Notes under the pieces: model-generated
What the model saw: the letters and a program-made list of their open reading frames with translations, nothing else
Databases searched by the model: none
Told to the model about the DNA's origin: nothing
Origin: an uncultured Erysipelotrichales bacterium
GTDB taxonomy: Bacteria > Bacillota_I > Bacilli_A > Erysipelotrichales > Coprobacillaceae
Assembly (NCBI GenBank): GCA_910586805.1
Contig: CAJUJC010000085.1
Coordinates: 1 to 9,290, forward strand
DNA length: 9,290 bases
Direction of reading: 5' to 3'
Program-made: the position numbers and the translations under genes
In this document: in pieces, positions 1 through 6,393 of the stretch
Numbering within the stretch: the stretch's first letter is position 1
Layout: each line of letters begins with the position of its first letter

Positions 1-1
1 G

Positions 2-30
2 AACTGTTCTACGGAACAGTTTTTTTTTTT
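2..30 (+). terminator. Intrinsic terminator of an upstream gene
   Basis: Perfect 8-bp stem AACTGTTC (2-9) / GAACAGTT (14-21) closed by the loop TACG, followed by an unbroken T run at 20-30. The loop with its C-G closing pair is a UNCG-type tetraloop, which is unusually stable. The gene it ends lies left of the window. It separates that gene from acyP. Confidence 0.9.
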
Positions 31-53
31 GATAAAAAGAAGGTGAATGAATA

Positions 54-323
54 ATGATAAGAAGATATTATATTTTTCACGGGCGTGTTCAAGGTGTTGG
101 TTTTAGAATTACATGTTATCAAATCGCAATGAGATTAGGATTGACGGGTTGGGTAAGGAATTTATCTGATGGAACAGTAGAGGTATGTGTACAAGGAGAA
201 GAACTTTTTGTGCAAAGATTGTTGTTGGAATTAAATAATGCTCGTTTTATTAAAATTGAACGTTTTGATATGAAAGAATTGTGTGTTTTGCAAGATGAAA
301 AATCATTTGAAATGAAATATTAA
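54..323 (+). CDS. acyP: Acylphosphatase
   Basis: Small cytosolic enzyme of 89 residues, the usual family length, that hydrolyses the carboxyl-phosphate bond of acyl phosphates such as acetyl phosphate or 1,3-bisphosphoglycerate. The N-terminal signature GRVQGVGFR (residues 10-18) forms the phosphate-binding loop with Arg18, and WVRNLSDGTVEV (33-44) carries Asn36. These correspond to the two catalytic residues of the family. The ATG at 54 is preceded by AGAAGGTGA at 38-46 with good spacing. It follows a strong terminator directly, and no clear promoter is visible in the 20 or so bases between, so it may rely on read-through. No clean terminator follows. Physiological substrate and role are unclear in most bacteria. 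Family assignment is secure. Confidence 0.93.
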   Translation: MIRRYYIFHGRVQGVGFRITCYQIAMRLGLTGWVRNLSDGTVEVCVQGEELFVQRLLLELNNARFIKIERFDMKELCVLQDEKSFEMKY

Positions 324-353
324 AATGCTCTTTCTTTTTGTAGAAAAATAGGC

Positions 354-359
354 TATAAT
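354..359 (+). promoter_or_regulatory. Probable -10 box of the nrdDG promoter
   Basis: Perfect TATAAT 31 bases past the acyP stop. The best -35 at 17-bp spacing is TTTCTT (331-336), a poor match, so an activator may be needed or the call may be wrong. A start near 366 would give nrdD a 5' leader of about 230 bases containing the hairpins described below. No second convincing promoter is seen closer to nrdD. Confidence 0.45.
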
Positions 360-397
360 GTTTATAGGTTTTGAGATAATCATATGTATAAAAATAA

Positions 398-448
398 TAC
401 AAAGTCAAAAAGTGTTGATAAAATCAGTGCTTTTTGATTTTCTTTGTA
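398..448 (+). other. Long RNA hairpin in the nrdD leader
   Basis: TACAAAG (398-404) pairs with CTTTGTA (442-448), TCAAAAAG (405-412) with CTTTTTGA (430-437), and TGAT (416-419) with ATCA (423-426) around the loop AAA. A TTTT bulge lies on the 3' side (438-441). Three consecutive positions (413-415 with 427-429) are G.U pairs, which would be A.C mismatches on the other strand, so the structure favours RNA made from the + strand. No T run follows the stem, so it is not a standard terminator. Function unknown. Confidence 0.6.
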
Positions 449-466
449 AGAAGTAAAGAAAAAGTG

Positions 467-494
467 AACTTATGGAGCATATTGCTATTAAGTT
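467..494 (+). other. Second small hairpin in the nrdD leader
   Basis: AACTTA (467-472) pairs with TAAGTT (489-494), and inside it AGCA (476-479) pairs with TGCT (483-486) around the loop TAT, with small internal mismatches. It lies between the long hairpin and the nrdD ribosome binding site. It is short and AT-rich, so chance is a real alternative. No riboswitch class is recognised. Confidence 0.35.
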
Positions 495-581
495 TGATAG
501 AGATATGATAGACTTGTTCATGTAAGCATAATACAATGAGTAAAAATTGTTTATATAGATTGCTATGAGTTGAATGTGAAA

Positions 582-588
582 AAGGAGG
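582..588 (+). promoter_or_regulatory. Ribosome binding site that sets the nrdD start
   Basis: Perfect AAGGAGG with 8 bases to the ATG at 597. It rules against the longer reading from TTG 570, which would add nine residues. Confidence 0.88.
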
Positions 589-596
589 AAAAAAAG

Positions 597-2774
597 ATGA
601 ATATTATTAAAAGAAATGGTTCAGAAATGACGTTTGATGAATTAAAAATTACTGCTGCAATTGAAAAAGCAAATAATGAGGTTGTTGAAACTGAAAGATT
701 AAGTGATGAAGATATTGATAATATTACAAATAATGTAAAGTATCAATGTGAAAAAATGAAAAGAGCTTTAAGCGTTGAAGAAATTCAAAATTTAGTTGAA
801 AATGAATTAATGAAATTAAATGCTTTTACTGTGGCTAGAAAATATATTACATATCGTTATATGAGAGCGTTGGTTCGTAAGTCTAATACGACTGATGAAC
901 AAATTTTAAGTTTGATTGAATGTGCGAATGAAGAAGTGAAGCAAGAAAATTCTAATAAAAATCCAACTGTTAATAGTGTGCAAAGAGATTATATGGCAGG
1001 AGAAGTGAGCAAGGATATTACAAAACGTTTATTATTGCCACCTGAAATTGTGAAAGCTCATGAAGAAGGAATTATTCATTTCCATGATTCAGATTATTTT
1101 GCACAACATATGCATAACTGCTGTTTAGTTAATTTAGAAGATATGTTACAAAATGGAACAGTTATTAGTGAAACAATGATTGAAAGACCTAGAAGTTTTT
1201 CAACTGCATGTAATATAGCAACGCAAATTATTGCACAGGTTGCAAGTTCTCAGTATGGGGGACAAAGTATTACATTGTCTCATCTTGCTCCTTTTGTTGA
1301 TATAAGTCGTCAAAAATTGAGAAAAGAAGTTAAGGCAGAAATGGAACAAACAGGTATAGATGTCACTGAGGATGAAATAAATAGAATTGCTGAATTACGT
1401 GTAAGAGAAGAAATTAGACGTGGTGTTCAAACAATTCAATATCAAGTTGTAACATTAATGACAACAAATGGACAAGCGCCATTTATTACTGTGTTTATGT
1501 ATTTAAATGAAGTTGAAGATGGTCAAACAAAAGATGATTTGGCTTTAATTATCGAAGAAACATTAAAACAAAGAATGCAAGGTGTTAAAAATGAAAAAGG
1601 TGTTTATGTAACACCAGCTTTCCCTAAGTTGATTTATGTTTTAGAAGAAGATAATATGGAAAAAGGAAGTCAGTATTATTCATTGACAGAATTAGCGGCT
1701 AGATGTACAGCTAAACGTATGGTTCCTGATTATATTTCTGAAAAAATTATGAAGGGATTAAAAGTTGATAAAAATGGAGATGGACAATGTTATCCAGCAA
1801 TGGGATGTCGAAGCTTCTTAACACCTTATGTTGATCAAGATGGAAAATCAAAATATTATGGGCGTTTTAATCAAGGTGTTGTAACAATTAATTTGGTTGA
1901 TATTGCTTGTTCATCTAAAGGAGATATGAAAGAATTTTGGCGTATTATGGATGAAAGATTAGACTTATGCTATGAAGCATTAATGTGCCGTCATAATCGT
2001 TTAAAAGGAACTCCTAGTGATGTTGCTCCTATCTTATGGCAATATGGTGCTTTAGCAAGACTTAAAAAAGGTGAAACAATTGATAAATTATTGTTCAATG
2101 GTTATTCAACAATTTCACTTGGATATGCTGGTTTATATGAATGTGTTTATTATATGACAGGTAAGTCTCATACTGATCCAGATGCAACTGATTTTGCATT
2201 AGAAGTTATGCAATACTTAAATGATAGATGTAATGCTTGGAAAGAACAAGAACATATTGATTTTAGTATTTATGGAACACCTATTGAATCAACTACATAT
2301 AAATTTGCAAAATGCTTGCAAAAACGTTTTGGTAAAATTAAAAATGTCACTGATAAAAACTATATTACAAATAGTTATCATGTTCATGTAACTGAAGATA
2401 TTGATGCATTTGCTAAATTAACATTTGAAGCAAGATTTCAAAAATTATCTCCCGGAGGAGCTATTAGCTATGTAGAAGTTCCTAATATGCAAGATAATAT
2501 TGATGCTGTTTTAGCTGTTATGAAACATATTTATGATAATATTATGTATGCTGAGTTAAATACAAAGAGTGATTATTGTATGGAATGTGGTTATGATGGG
2601 GAAATTTTAATTAAAAAAGATAAAAATGGTAAATTGATTTGGGTATGTCCTGATTGTGGAAATACTGATCAAGATAAAATGAGTGTTGCAAGACGTACAT
2701 GTGGATATATTGGAACTCAGTTCTGGAATCAAGGAAGAACACAAGAAATTCAAGAACGTGTATTACACTTATAA
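597..2774 (+). CDS. nrdD: Anaerobic (class III) ribonucleoside-triphosphate reductase
   Basis: Glycyl-radical enzyme that reduces ribonucleoside triphosphates to dNTPs without oxygen. The protein has 725 residues, a normal length. An N-terminal ATP-cone (about residues 1-90, starting MNIIKRNG) is the allosteric domain that senses ATP/dATP. Catalytic-barrel cysteines are visible in MHNCCLVN (Cys175/Cys176) and MGCRSFL (Cys404). The C-terminus has a zinc site of two CxxC pairs (Cys661/664 and Cys684/687) and the glycyl-radical motif RTCGYIG, with Gly703 as the radical site. The true start is ATG 597, because AAGGAGG at 582-588 sits 8 bases before it. An in-frame TTG at 570 would place this ribosome binding site inside the gene. 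NrdG, encoded downstream, makes the radical. Such enzymes are inactivated by oxygen, which points to anaerobic growth. No clear NrdR boxes were found upstream. Confidence 0.97.
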   Translation: MNIIKRNGSEMTFDELKITAAIEKANNEVVETERLSDEDIDNITNNVKYQCEKMKRALSVEEIQNLVENELMKLNAFTVARKYITYRYMRALVRKSNTTDEQILSLIECANEEVKQENSNKNPTVNSVQRDYMAGEVSKDITKRLLLPPEIVKAHEEGIIHFHDSDYFAQHMHNCCLVNLEDMLQNGTVISETMIERPRSFSTACNIATQIIAQVASSQYGGQSITLSHLAPFVDISRQKLRKEVKAEMEQTGIDVTEDEINRIAELRVREEIRRGVQTIQYQVVTLMTTNGQAPFITVFMYLNEVEDGQTKDDLALIIEETLKQRMQGVKNEKGVYVTPAFPKLIYVLEEDNMEKGSQYYSLTELAARCTAKRMVPDYISEKIMKGLKVDKNGDGQCYPAMGCRSFLTPYVDQDGKSKYYGRFNQGVVTINLVDIACSSKGDMKEFWRIMDERLDLCYEALMCRHNRLKGTPSDVAPILWQYGALARLKKGETIDKLLFNGYSTISLGYAGLYECVYYMTGKSHTDPDATDFALEVMQYLNDRCNAWKEQEHIDFSIYGTPIESTTYKFAKCLQKRFGKIKNVTDKNYITNSYHVHVTEDIDAFAKLTFEARFQKLSPGGAISYVEVPNMQDNIDAVLAVMKHIYDNIMYAELNTKSDYCMECGYDGEILIKKDKNGKLIWVCPDCGNTDQDKMSVARRTCGYIGTQFWNQGRTQEIQERVLHL

Positions 2775-2777
2775 AAT

Positions 2778-2812
2778 ATGAAACAGGTTTCTTTATGAAA
2801 TCTGTTTTATTT
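2778..2812 (+). terminator. Terminator-like hairpin between nrdD and nrdG
   Basis: AAACAGGTTTC (2781-2791) pairs with GAAATCTGTTT (2797-2807) with one G.U pair and the loop TTTAT, and can extend by three pairs to 2778/2810. The tail TTTTATTTG is a broken T tract. It begins just after the nrdD stop. It is probably a partial terminator or a 3'-end stabiliser that lowers nrdG expression relative to nrdD, since no good promoter is seen before nrdG. Confidence 0.5.
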
Positions 2813-2909
2813 GATAAACTCCTTTTTAAAAATAATGTTTTATTGGAGTATAAAAGTTTCTTTTTAAGTAGGAACAGGAATAAATAGAGATGAAAGAAGG
2901 TGTTGTTTT

Positions 2910-3431
2910 GTGTATTATGCTCAAATAAAAGAATTTGATATAGCTAATGGTTTAGGAGTCAGGGTCTCTTTATTTGTATCAGGGTGTACTCATAGATGTC
3001 CTGAATGTTTTAATGAAATTGCTTGGGATTTTCATTATGGCAAAGAGTTTACTGAAGAAACGATAGACTATTTAATTAAAGCAATATCTCCTAATCATAT
3101 AGCAGGTCTTTCTTTGTTGGGGGGAGAACCTATGGAGTTATCGAATCAACAAGGGTTATTACCACTTTTAAGAAAATTTAAAGAAGTATATCCTCAAAAA
3201 AATGTTTGGTGTTATACAGGATATTTATTAGAAGATTTATTAGAGGGTGGGAAAGTTCATGGTCAATATACTGATGAATTGTTGAGTTATATTGATGTGT
3301 TAGTAGATGGACCATTTATATTAGATTTAAAAAATATTCGTTTAAAGTTTAGAGGTTCCAAAAACCAAAGAATTATTTGTTTGCAAGAAACTCTTGCATC
3401 AAAAAACATTGTATTATGGCAGGGAAATTAA
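2910..3431 (+). CDS. nrdG: Anaerobic ribonucleotide reductase activating protein (radical SAM)
   Basis: Radical SAM activase that uses a [4Fe-4S] cluster and S-adenosylmethionine to install the glycyl radical on NrdD. The cluster motif CTHRCPEC has Cys26, Cys30 and Cys33 in the CxxxCxxC spacing, and SLLGGEPM is the GGE motif that contacts SAM. At 173 residues it is of typical size. The start is GTG at 2910, with GAAGGTG (2896-2902) 7 bases upstream. There is no ATG alternative in the N-terminus. It lies 135 bases after nrdD, with a hairpin in the gap. The pairing with nrdD is the standard arrangement for this system, and the gene ends in its own terminator. Confidence 0.96.
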   Translation: MYYAQIKEFDIANGLGVRVSLFVSGCTHRCPECFNEIAWDFHYGKEFTEETIDYLIKAISPNHIAGLSLLGGEPMELSNQQGLLPLLRKFKEVYPQKNVWCYTGYLLEDLLEGGKVHGQYTDELLSYIDVLVDGPFILDLKNIRLKFRGSKNQRIICLQETLASKNIVLWQGN

Positions 3432-3458
3432 TCTTTGGATCAATCCGAAGATTTTTTT
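3431..3458 (+). terminator. Intrinsic terminator of nrdG
   Basis: ATCTTTGG (3431-3438) pairs with CCGAAGAT (3445-3452) with one U.G pair and the loop ATCAAT. The T run at 3452-3458 follows. It starts at the last base of the nrdG stop codon. Confidence 0.88.
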
Positions 3459-3558
3459 ACATTTCTAAATTTCTTTGCGTTTTGTACGAAAAATAAAAAT
3501 TTATATATAAAAAAATAAAAAAATCCTAAAATTAGTAGAAATTTTTTTTGAAATTATA

Positions 3559-3564
3559 TATAAT
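3559..3564 (+). promoter_or_regulatory. Probable -10 box of the GyrI-like gene
   Basis: Perfect TATAAT 30 bases before the ATG at 3595. No recognisable -35 lies at 16-18 bases. The upstream 3490-3550 stretch is rich in A and T tracts and could act as an UP-like element in place of a strong -35. The region from 3459 to 3558 holds nothing else I can name. Confidence 0.45.
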
Positions 3565-3594
3565 GGTATAGCGTGTGAAAGGAGAGTAGAAAGA

Positions 3595-4209
3595 ATGAAG
3601 GAAGGTATTAGAAAAGAATATAAAAAACAATATGATGCATCTACCAAAAGAATTGATGTTATTGATGTACCTGAATTTAATTTCATCATGGTTGATGGAA
3701 TAGGAAATCCTAATGTTGATGAGTTCAAGCTTAAGTCTGAAGCTTTGCATATATTATCTAAAGCTATTAAAGATTATTTAAGAGATGAAATGGATTTGCT
3801 GTATTTAATTTCTCCATTAGAAGGTTTGTGGGATACTTACGATAATAGTCAATTTGATGTGACTAGAAAAAAGATGATTAAGTTTACTTTGATGATTGCT
3901 CAACCTAAGCTATTGGATGAACAAACTTTTGAACATATTAAAGAAAATGTTATTGAGAAAAAAGATAATCCATATATATTGGATGTTTATTTGAAGAAAA
4001 TGACTGAAGGTAAGTGCGTGCAAATGCTACATAGAGGTGCATATAATACTGAAATTAATACAACAAAACAAATTATGGAGTATATTACAATTCAAGGGAT
4101 GAAGTTATCAGGATTACATCATGAAATTTATTTGAATGATCCTGAAAAAGTTGTTAAGGATAAATTAAAAACAATTATAAGATATGCAATTGAGGAAGAA
4201 GGGGTTTAA
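3595..4209 (+). CDS. GyrI-like small-molecule-binding domain protein
   Basis: 204-residue soluble protein that resembles stand-alone GyrI-like (SOUL/effector-binding fold) proteins. The N-terminal pattern EYKKQYDASTKRIDVIDVPE, followed by FIMVDGIGNPN (about residues 30-40), is typical of that group, as is the central LYLISPLEGLW. In related proteins the fold binds hydrophobic or cationic small molecules and is often the ligand-binding half of MerR/AraC-type regulators. Here there is no DNA-binding domain, so it is a lone ligand-binding protein, possibly a sequestering or hydrolytic one. AAAGGAG (3578-3584) precedes the ATG. The end of the gene forms part of a weak hairpin ahead of exoA, which may be transcribed with it. 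The ligand is unknown. Confidence 0.75.
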   Translation: MKEGIRKEYKKQYDASTKRIDVIDVPEFNFIMVDGIGNPNVDEFKLKSEALHILSKAIKDYLRDEMDLLYLISPLEGLWDTYDNSQFDVTRKKMIKFTLMIAQPKLLDEQTFEHIKENVIEKKDNPYILDVYLKKMTEGKCVQMLHRGAYNTEINTTKQIMEYITIQGMKLSGLHHEIYLNDPEKVVKDKLKTIIRYAIEEEGV

Positions 4210-4219
4210 TCCCTTTTTT
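4196..4219 (+). terminator. Weak terminator-like hairpin at the end of the GyrI-like gene
   Basis: AAGAAGGG (4196-4203) pairs with CCCTTTTT (4211-4218), including one G.T pair, with the loop GTTTAAT spanning the stop codon. The T run is partly used up in the stem, so termination is probably incomplete. The same CCCT can pair with the AGGG of the next ribosome binding site instead. Confidence 0.45.
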
Positions 4220-4237
4220 ATTAGGGAGGTGAAAGAA

Positions 4238-4990
4238 ATGTTATGTGTATCGTGGAATGTTAACGGTTTAAGAGCTTGTTTGAAAAAAGGATTTGAAGAT
4301 TTTTTTAAGGAAGTTAATGCAGACATTTTTGCAATTCAGGAAACAAAACTACAAAAGCATCAAATTGATTTAAACTTTGATGGGTATGTATCTTATTATA
4401 ATGATGCTATTAAAAAGGGGTATAGTGGTGTGGCTGTATATACCACAAAAGAGCCAATAAATGTTACTTATGGGTTAGGAATTGAAGAACATGATCAAGA
4501 GGGAAGGGTTATGACTTTAGAGTATGAGAATTTTTATTTTGTAGCAGTGTATACACCTAATTCAAAAAGAGGACTTGAAAGATTAGCATATAGACAAGTT
4601 TGGGAAGATGCCTTTAGAGAATATGTCAATCAGTTAAAAGAAACAAAGTCAGTACTGATATGTGGAGATTTGAATGTTGCTCACAAAGAGTTGGATTTAA
4701 AGAATGATAAAACAAATCATCATAATGCAGGATTTACTGATGAAGAAAGAAATAAATTTACTGAATTATTAGAGAGTGGTTTTATTGATACATTTAGATA
4801 TAAGTATCCTACACAAGAAACTTATTCTTGGTGGTCATATATGTTTAAAGCAAGAGAGAAGAATACAGGATGGAGAATTGATTATTTTTTGGTATCACAA
4901 GATCTTAAAGAAAAAATCAATGATGCATATATTTATACAGATATGTTTGGTTCAGATCATTGCCCAGTAGGGTTGGAGGTTAATTTATGA
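4238..4990 (+). CDS. exoA: Exodeoxyribonuclease III / AP endonuclease
   Basis: Base-excision-repair nuclease of the ExoIII (Xth/ExoA) type that cleaves DNA 5' to abasic sites and degrades 3' ends, with Mg2+ as cofactor. At 250 residues it matches the family. Motifs in order: WNVNGLRA with Asn7/Asn9, QETK with Glu35 (metal ligand), SGVAVYT, VYTPNS, GDLNVAH with Asp144 and Asn146, the WWSY and GWRIDYF segments, and SDHCPV with Asp240 and His241 (catalytic). All expected residues are intact. The start is ATG 4238, set by GGAGGTG (4225-4231) 6 bases upstream. A longer in-frame reading from 4184 would run inside the preceding gene and lacks a ribosome binding site. No promoter is seen in the 28-base gap, so expression probably comes from read-through. 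It overlaps the next gene by ATGA. Confidence 0.95.
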   Translation: MLCVSWNVNGLRACLKKGFEDFFKEVNADIFAIQETKLQKHQIDLNFDGYVSYYNDAIKKGYSGVAVYTTKEPINVTYGLGIEEHDQEGRVMTLEYENFYFVAVYTPNSKRGLERLAYRQVWEDAFREYVNQLKETKSVLICGDLNVAHKELDLKNDKTNHHNAGFTDEERNKFTELLESGFIDTFRYKYPTQETYSWWSYMFKAREKNTGWRIDYFLVSQDLKEKINDAYIYTDMFGSDHCPVGLEVNL

Positions 4991-5526
4991 AATGGATGAT
5001 TATTTCAGATATACATGGTTCTTATGATGATTTAAAAAGAGTTATGGATATTTATGAGAAAGAAAAAATGGATAAGTTATTAATACTAGGAGATATTTTA
5101 TATCATGGTCCTAGAAATGATTTGCCTAAAGGATATGCACCAAAAAAAGTCATTCCTTTATTAAATCGTTATAAAGATCAAATTATAGCAGTGAGAGGAA
5201 ATTGTGATGCAGAAGTTGATCAAATGGTGTTGGAATTTCCAATGCGAGCTGATTATCATGAGTTATATGTAGATGGACATCGTATTTTTATGACACATGG
5301 TCATTTGTATAATGAGGGTCAGATGCCTTTGTTATTTAAGGGAGATATTCTTATGTATGGTCATTTCCATAAACCGATGATATATGAAAAAGATGGAGTT
5401 ATTATTTTTAATCCTTCTTCAATTTCACTTCCTAAAGAAGGAGTGAAAAGTTATGGCGTCTATGAGAATCATCAATTACAGATATTTTCTATTGAAAAAA
5501 CATTGATAAAATCACTTGAATTATAA
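4987..5526 (+). CDS. yfcE: YfcE/MJ0936-type metallophosphodiesterase
   Basis: 179-residue calcineurin-like phosphoesterase with a two-metal centre. All ligands of the fold are present: DIH (Asp8, His10), GD (Asp36), GNCD (Asn72, Asp74), HGH (His104/His106) and GHFH (His126, His128). Length and motif order match the YfcE group, which hydrolyses phosphodiester model substrates and whose natural substrate is unsettled. The ATG shares bases with the TGA of exoA, and GGAGG (4975-4979) lies inside the exoA end. The pair is therefore translationally coupled and in one operon. No terminator follows the stop, so transcription may continue into gntR. Confidence 0.9.
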   Translation: MKWMIISDIHGSYDDLKRVMDIYEKEKMDKLLILGDILYHGPRNDLPKGYAPKKVIPLLNRYKDQIIAVRGNCDAEVDQMVLEFPMRADYHELYVDGHRIFMTHGHLYNEGQMPLLFKGDILMYGHFHKPMIYEKDGVIIFNPSSISLPKEGVKSYGVYENHQLQIFSIEKTLIKSLEL

Positions 5527-5564
5527 AAATTATCAAAAAAACAAAAAAATATCGTGAAATAAAA

Positions 5565-5583
5565 TTAAAAGTATGGTATTTTT
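5565..5583 (+). promoter_or_regulatory. Putative operator of the GntR regulator (copy 1)
   Basis: TTAAAAGTATGGTATTTTT, an imperfect palindrome of the form AAAAxTAxxxTAxTTTT. The same 19 bases occur in inverted orientation at 6394-6412, before the PTS gene. It abuts the TATAAT at 5583-5588, so a bound protein would block the gntR promoter. Autorepression is inferred. Confidence 0.65.
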
Positions 5584-5588
5584 ATAAT
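5583..5588 (+). promoter_or_regulatory. Possible -10 box of gntR
   Basis: Perfect TATAAT, but with no -35 match at 16-18 bases upstream and only about 9 bases between the expected start near 5595 and the ATG at 5604. Such a short leader would keep only part of the GAGGTGAGGAG ribosome binding region. Read-through from yfcE is an alternative source of expression. Confidence 0.35.
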
Positions 5589-5603
5589 GTGAGGTGAGGA
5601 GTT

Positions 5604-6314
5604 ATGGCAAAGTATAAAGATATAGCTGAAGATATTCGTCAAAAAATTGTCAGTCAAGAGTATACTTTTGGACAAAAACTTCCTTACGAATATGTTTTAT
5701 GTATGAGTTATCATTGTAATAAAGAAACAATGAAGAAGGCACTGGATATTCTTGTTAAAGAAGGATTGATTATAAGAAGACGTGGTGCAGGAACTTTTGT
5801 AAAGGATTTTGATCCTGAACTAGAAGGTAAAAATCATACAACTGCAAGGGGATTAACAGCAAGATATGCAGGTATTAAGGAAGTAACAAGCAAAGTTGTA
5901 GAGTTTGAGGTTATTCCTGTGGATGAATATCTTTCAAAAAAATTACAGGTAGAAATAGGAGATTTTGTTTATCATATTATTAGAGTGCGTTATTTAGATA
6001 AAGAGCCATTTTTAATTGATATTAGTTATATGCCAATAAGTCTTATTCCTAACCTTAAATTAGAGCATCTTAAAAAGTCTGTTTACAATTATATTGAAAA
6101 TGTTCTTAAGTTAAAAATACAAAGTTGTCATTTGACAATTAATGCAGCTTTATCAACACCTTTAGAACAGCAATATTTAAGACTTAAAGAAGGAGAACCT
6201 TATATTCAAGAAGAACAGGTTTCTTATTTAAGTAATGGTGCGATCTTTGAATATACACTTGCTCGACATCATTATGCAGATTTCGAGTTCCAAACAATAT
6301 TATTACAGCAATAA
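5604..6314 (+). CDS. GntR-family (HutC-type) regulator with UTRA effector domain
   Basis: 236-residue transcription factor. The N-terminal winged helix (about residues 3-68) has the family pattern YKDIAEDIRQKI, then LPYE (26-29), a recognition helix around NKETMKKAL (39-47) and the wing GLIIRRRGAGTFV (54-66). The C-terminal UTRA domain (about 95-232) is the sugar-phosphate or amino-acid-sensing part of the HutC/TreR group, with the FEYTLARHHYADF segment typical of its end. The usual LPSE is LPYE here, and the usual SRxTxRxAL of the recognition helix is replaced, so DNA specificity may differ from textbook HutC sites. It lies immediately before a PTS permease gene and shares an exact 19-base element with it, so it probably controls itself and that gene in response to the transported sugar phosphate. 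Confidence 0.9.
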   Translation: MAKYKDIAEDIRQKIVSQEYTFGQKLPYEYVLCMSYHCNKETMKKALDILVKEGLIIRRRGAGTFVKDFDPELEGKNHTTARGLTARYAGIKEVTSKVVEFEVIPVDEYLSKKLQVEIGDFVYHIIRVRYLDKEPFLIDISYMPISLIPNLKLEHLKKSVYNYIENVLKLKIQSCHLTINAALSTPLEQQYLRLKEGEPYIQEEQVSYLSNGAIFEYTLARHHYADFEFQTILLQQ

Positions 6315-6342
6315 AAAGTCATTTTTCGAAATGATTTTTTTT
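6313..6342 (+). terminator. Intrinsic terminator of gntR
   Basis: TCATTT (6319-6324) and AAATGA (6329-6334) form the stem with the loop TTCG, extended by a G.T pair and A-T pairs from the A run at 6313-6317 and the T run at 6335-6342. It isolates gntR from the PTS gene, so the two are separate transcripts. Confidence 0.88.
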
Positions 6343-6360
6343 ATTGCTCTAAATTTTATA

Positions 6361-6370
6361 TAAAAGTATG
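6361..6370 (+). promoter_or_regulatory. Partial third copy of the operator
   Basis: TAAAAGTATG equals the first half of copy 1 (5566-5575) and is the exact reverse complement of CATACTTTTA at 6402-6411. It forms an inverted pair with copy 2, with 31 bases between the arms. It may be a weaker accessory site. Confidence 0.4.
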
Positions 6371-6393
6371 TCTATATATAGGATGTTTTTTTA

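Noticed and set aside
358..456. Small open frame of about 32 codons after acyP
   Set aside because: Its ATG overlaps the -10 box, there is no ribosome binding site, and the frame runs through the hairpin. It looks like chance.
486..566. NrdR boxes or a second promoter just before nrdD
   Set aside because: AT-rich words such as TTTATATAGATTGC and TTGATA/CATAAT are present, but I could not find two boxes with the expected sequence and spacing, nor a -35/-10 pair with good spacing.
570..596. Longer nrdD reading starting at TTG 570
   Set aside because: It would place the perfect AAGGAGG ribosome binding site inside the coding region, and ATG 597 has ideal spacing and starts the conserved ATP-cone sequence.
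2811..2850. Second hairpin or promoter directly before nrdG
   Set aside because: ACTCC/GGAGT can pair, but with a large asymmetric interior, and TTGATA has only a poor -10 at the right distance.
2699..2887. 62-codon frame at the end of nrdD
   Set aside because: It is out of frame with nrdD over its first part and includes the terminator-like hairpin. No ribosome binding site or family resemblance.
3501..3750. Two minus-strand frames over the GyrI-like promoter and 5' end
   Set aside because: They are shadows of low-complexity AT-rich DNA and of a well-supported gene on the other strand, without ribosome binding sites.
4184..4237. Longer exoA reading starting inside the GyrI-like gene
   Set aside because: There is no ribosome binding site there, and ATG 4238 follows GGAGGTG and begins the conserved N-terminus.
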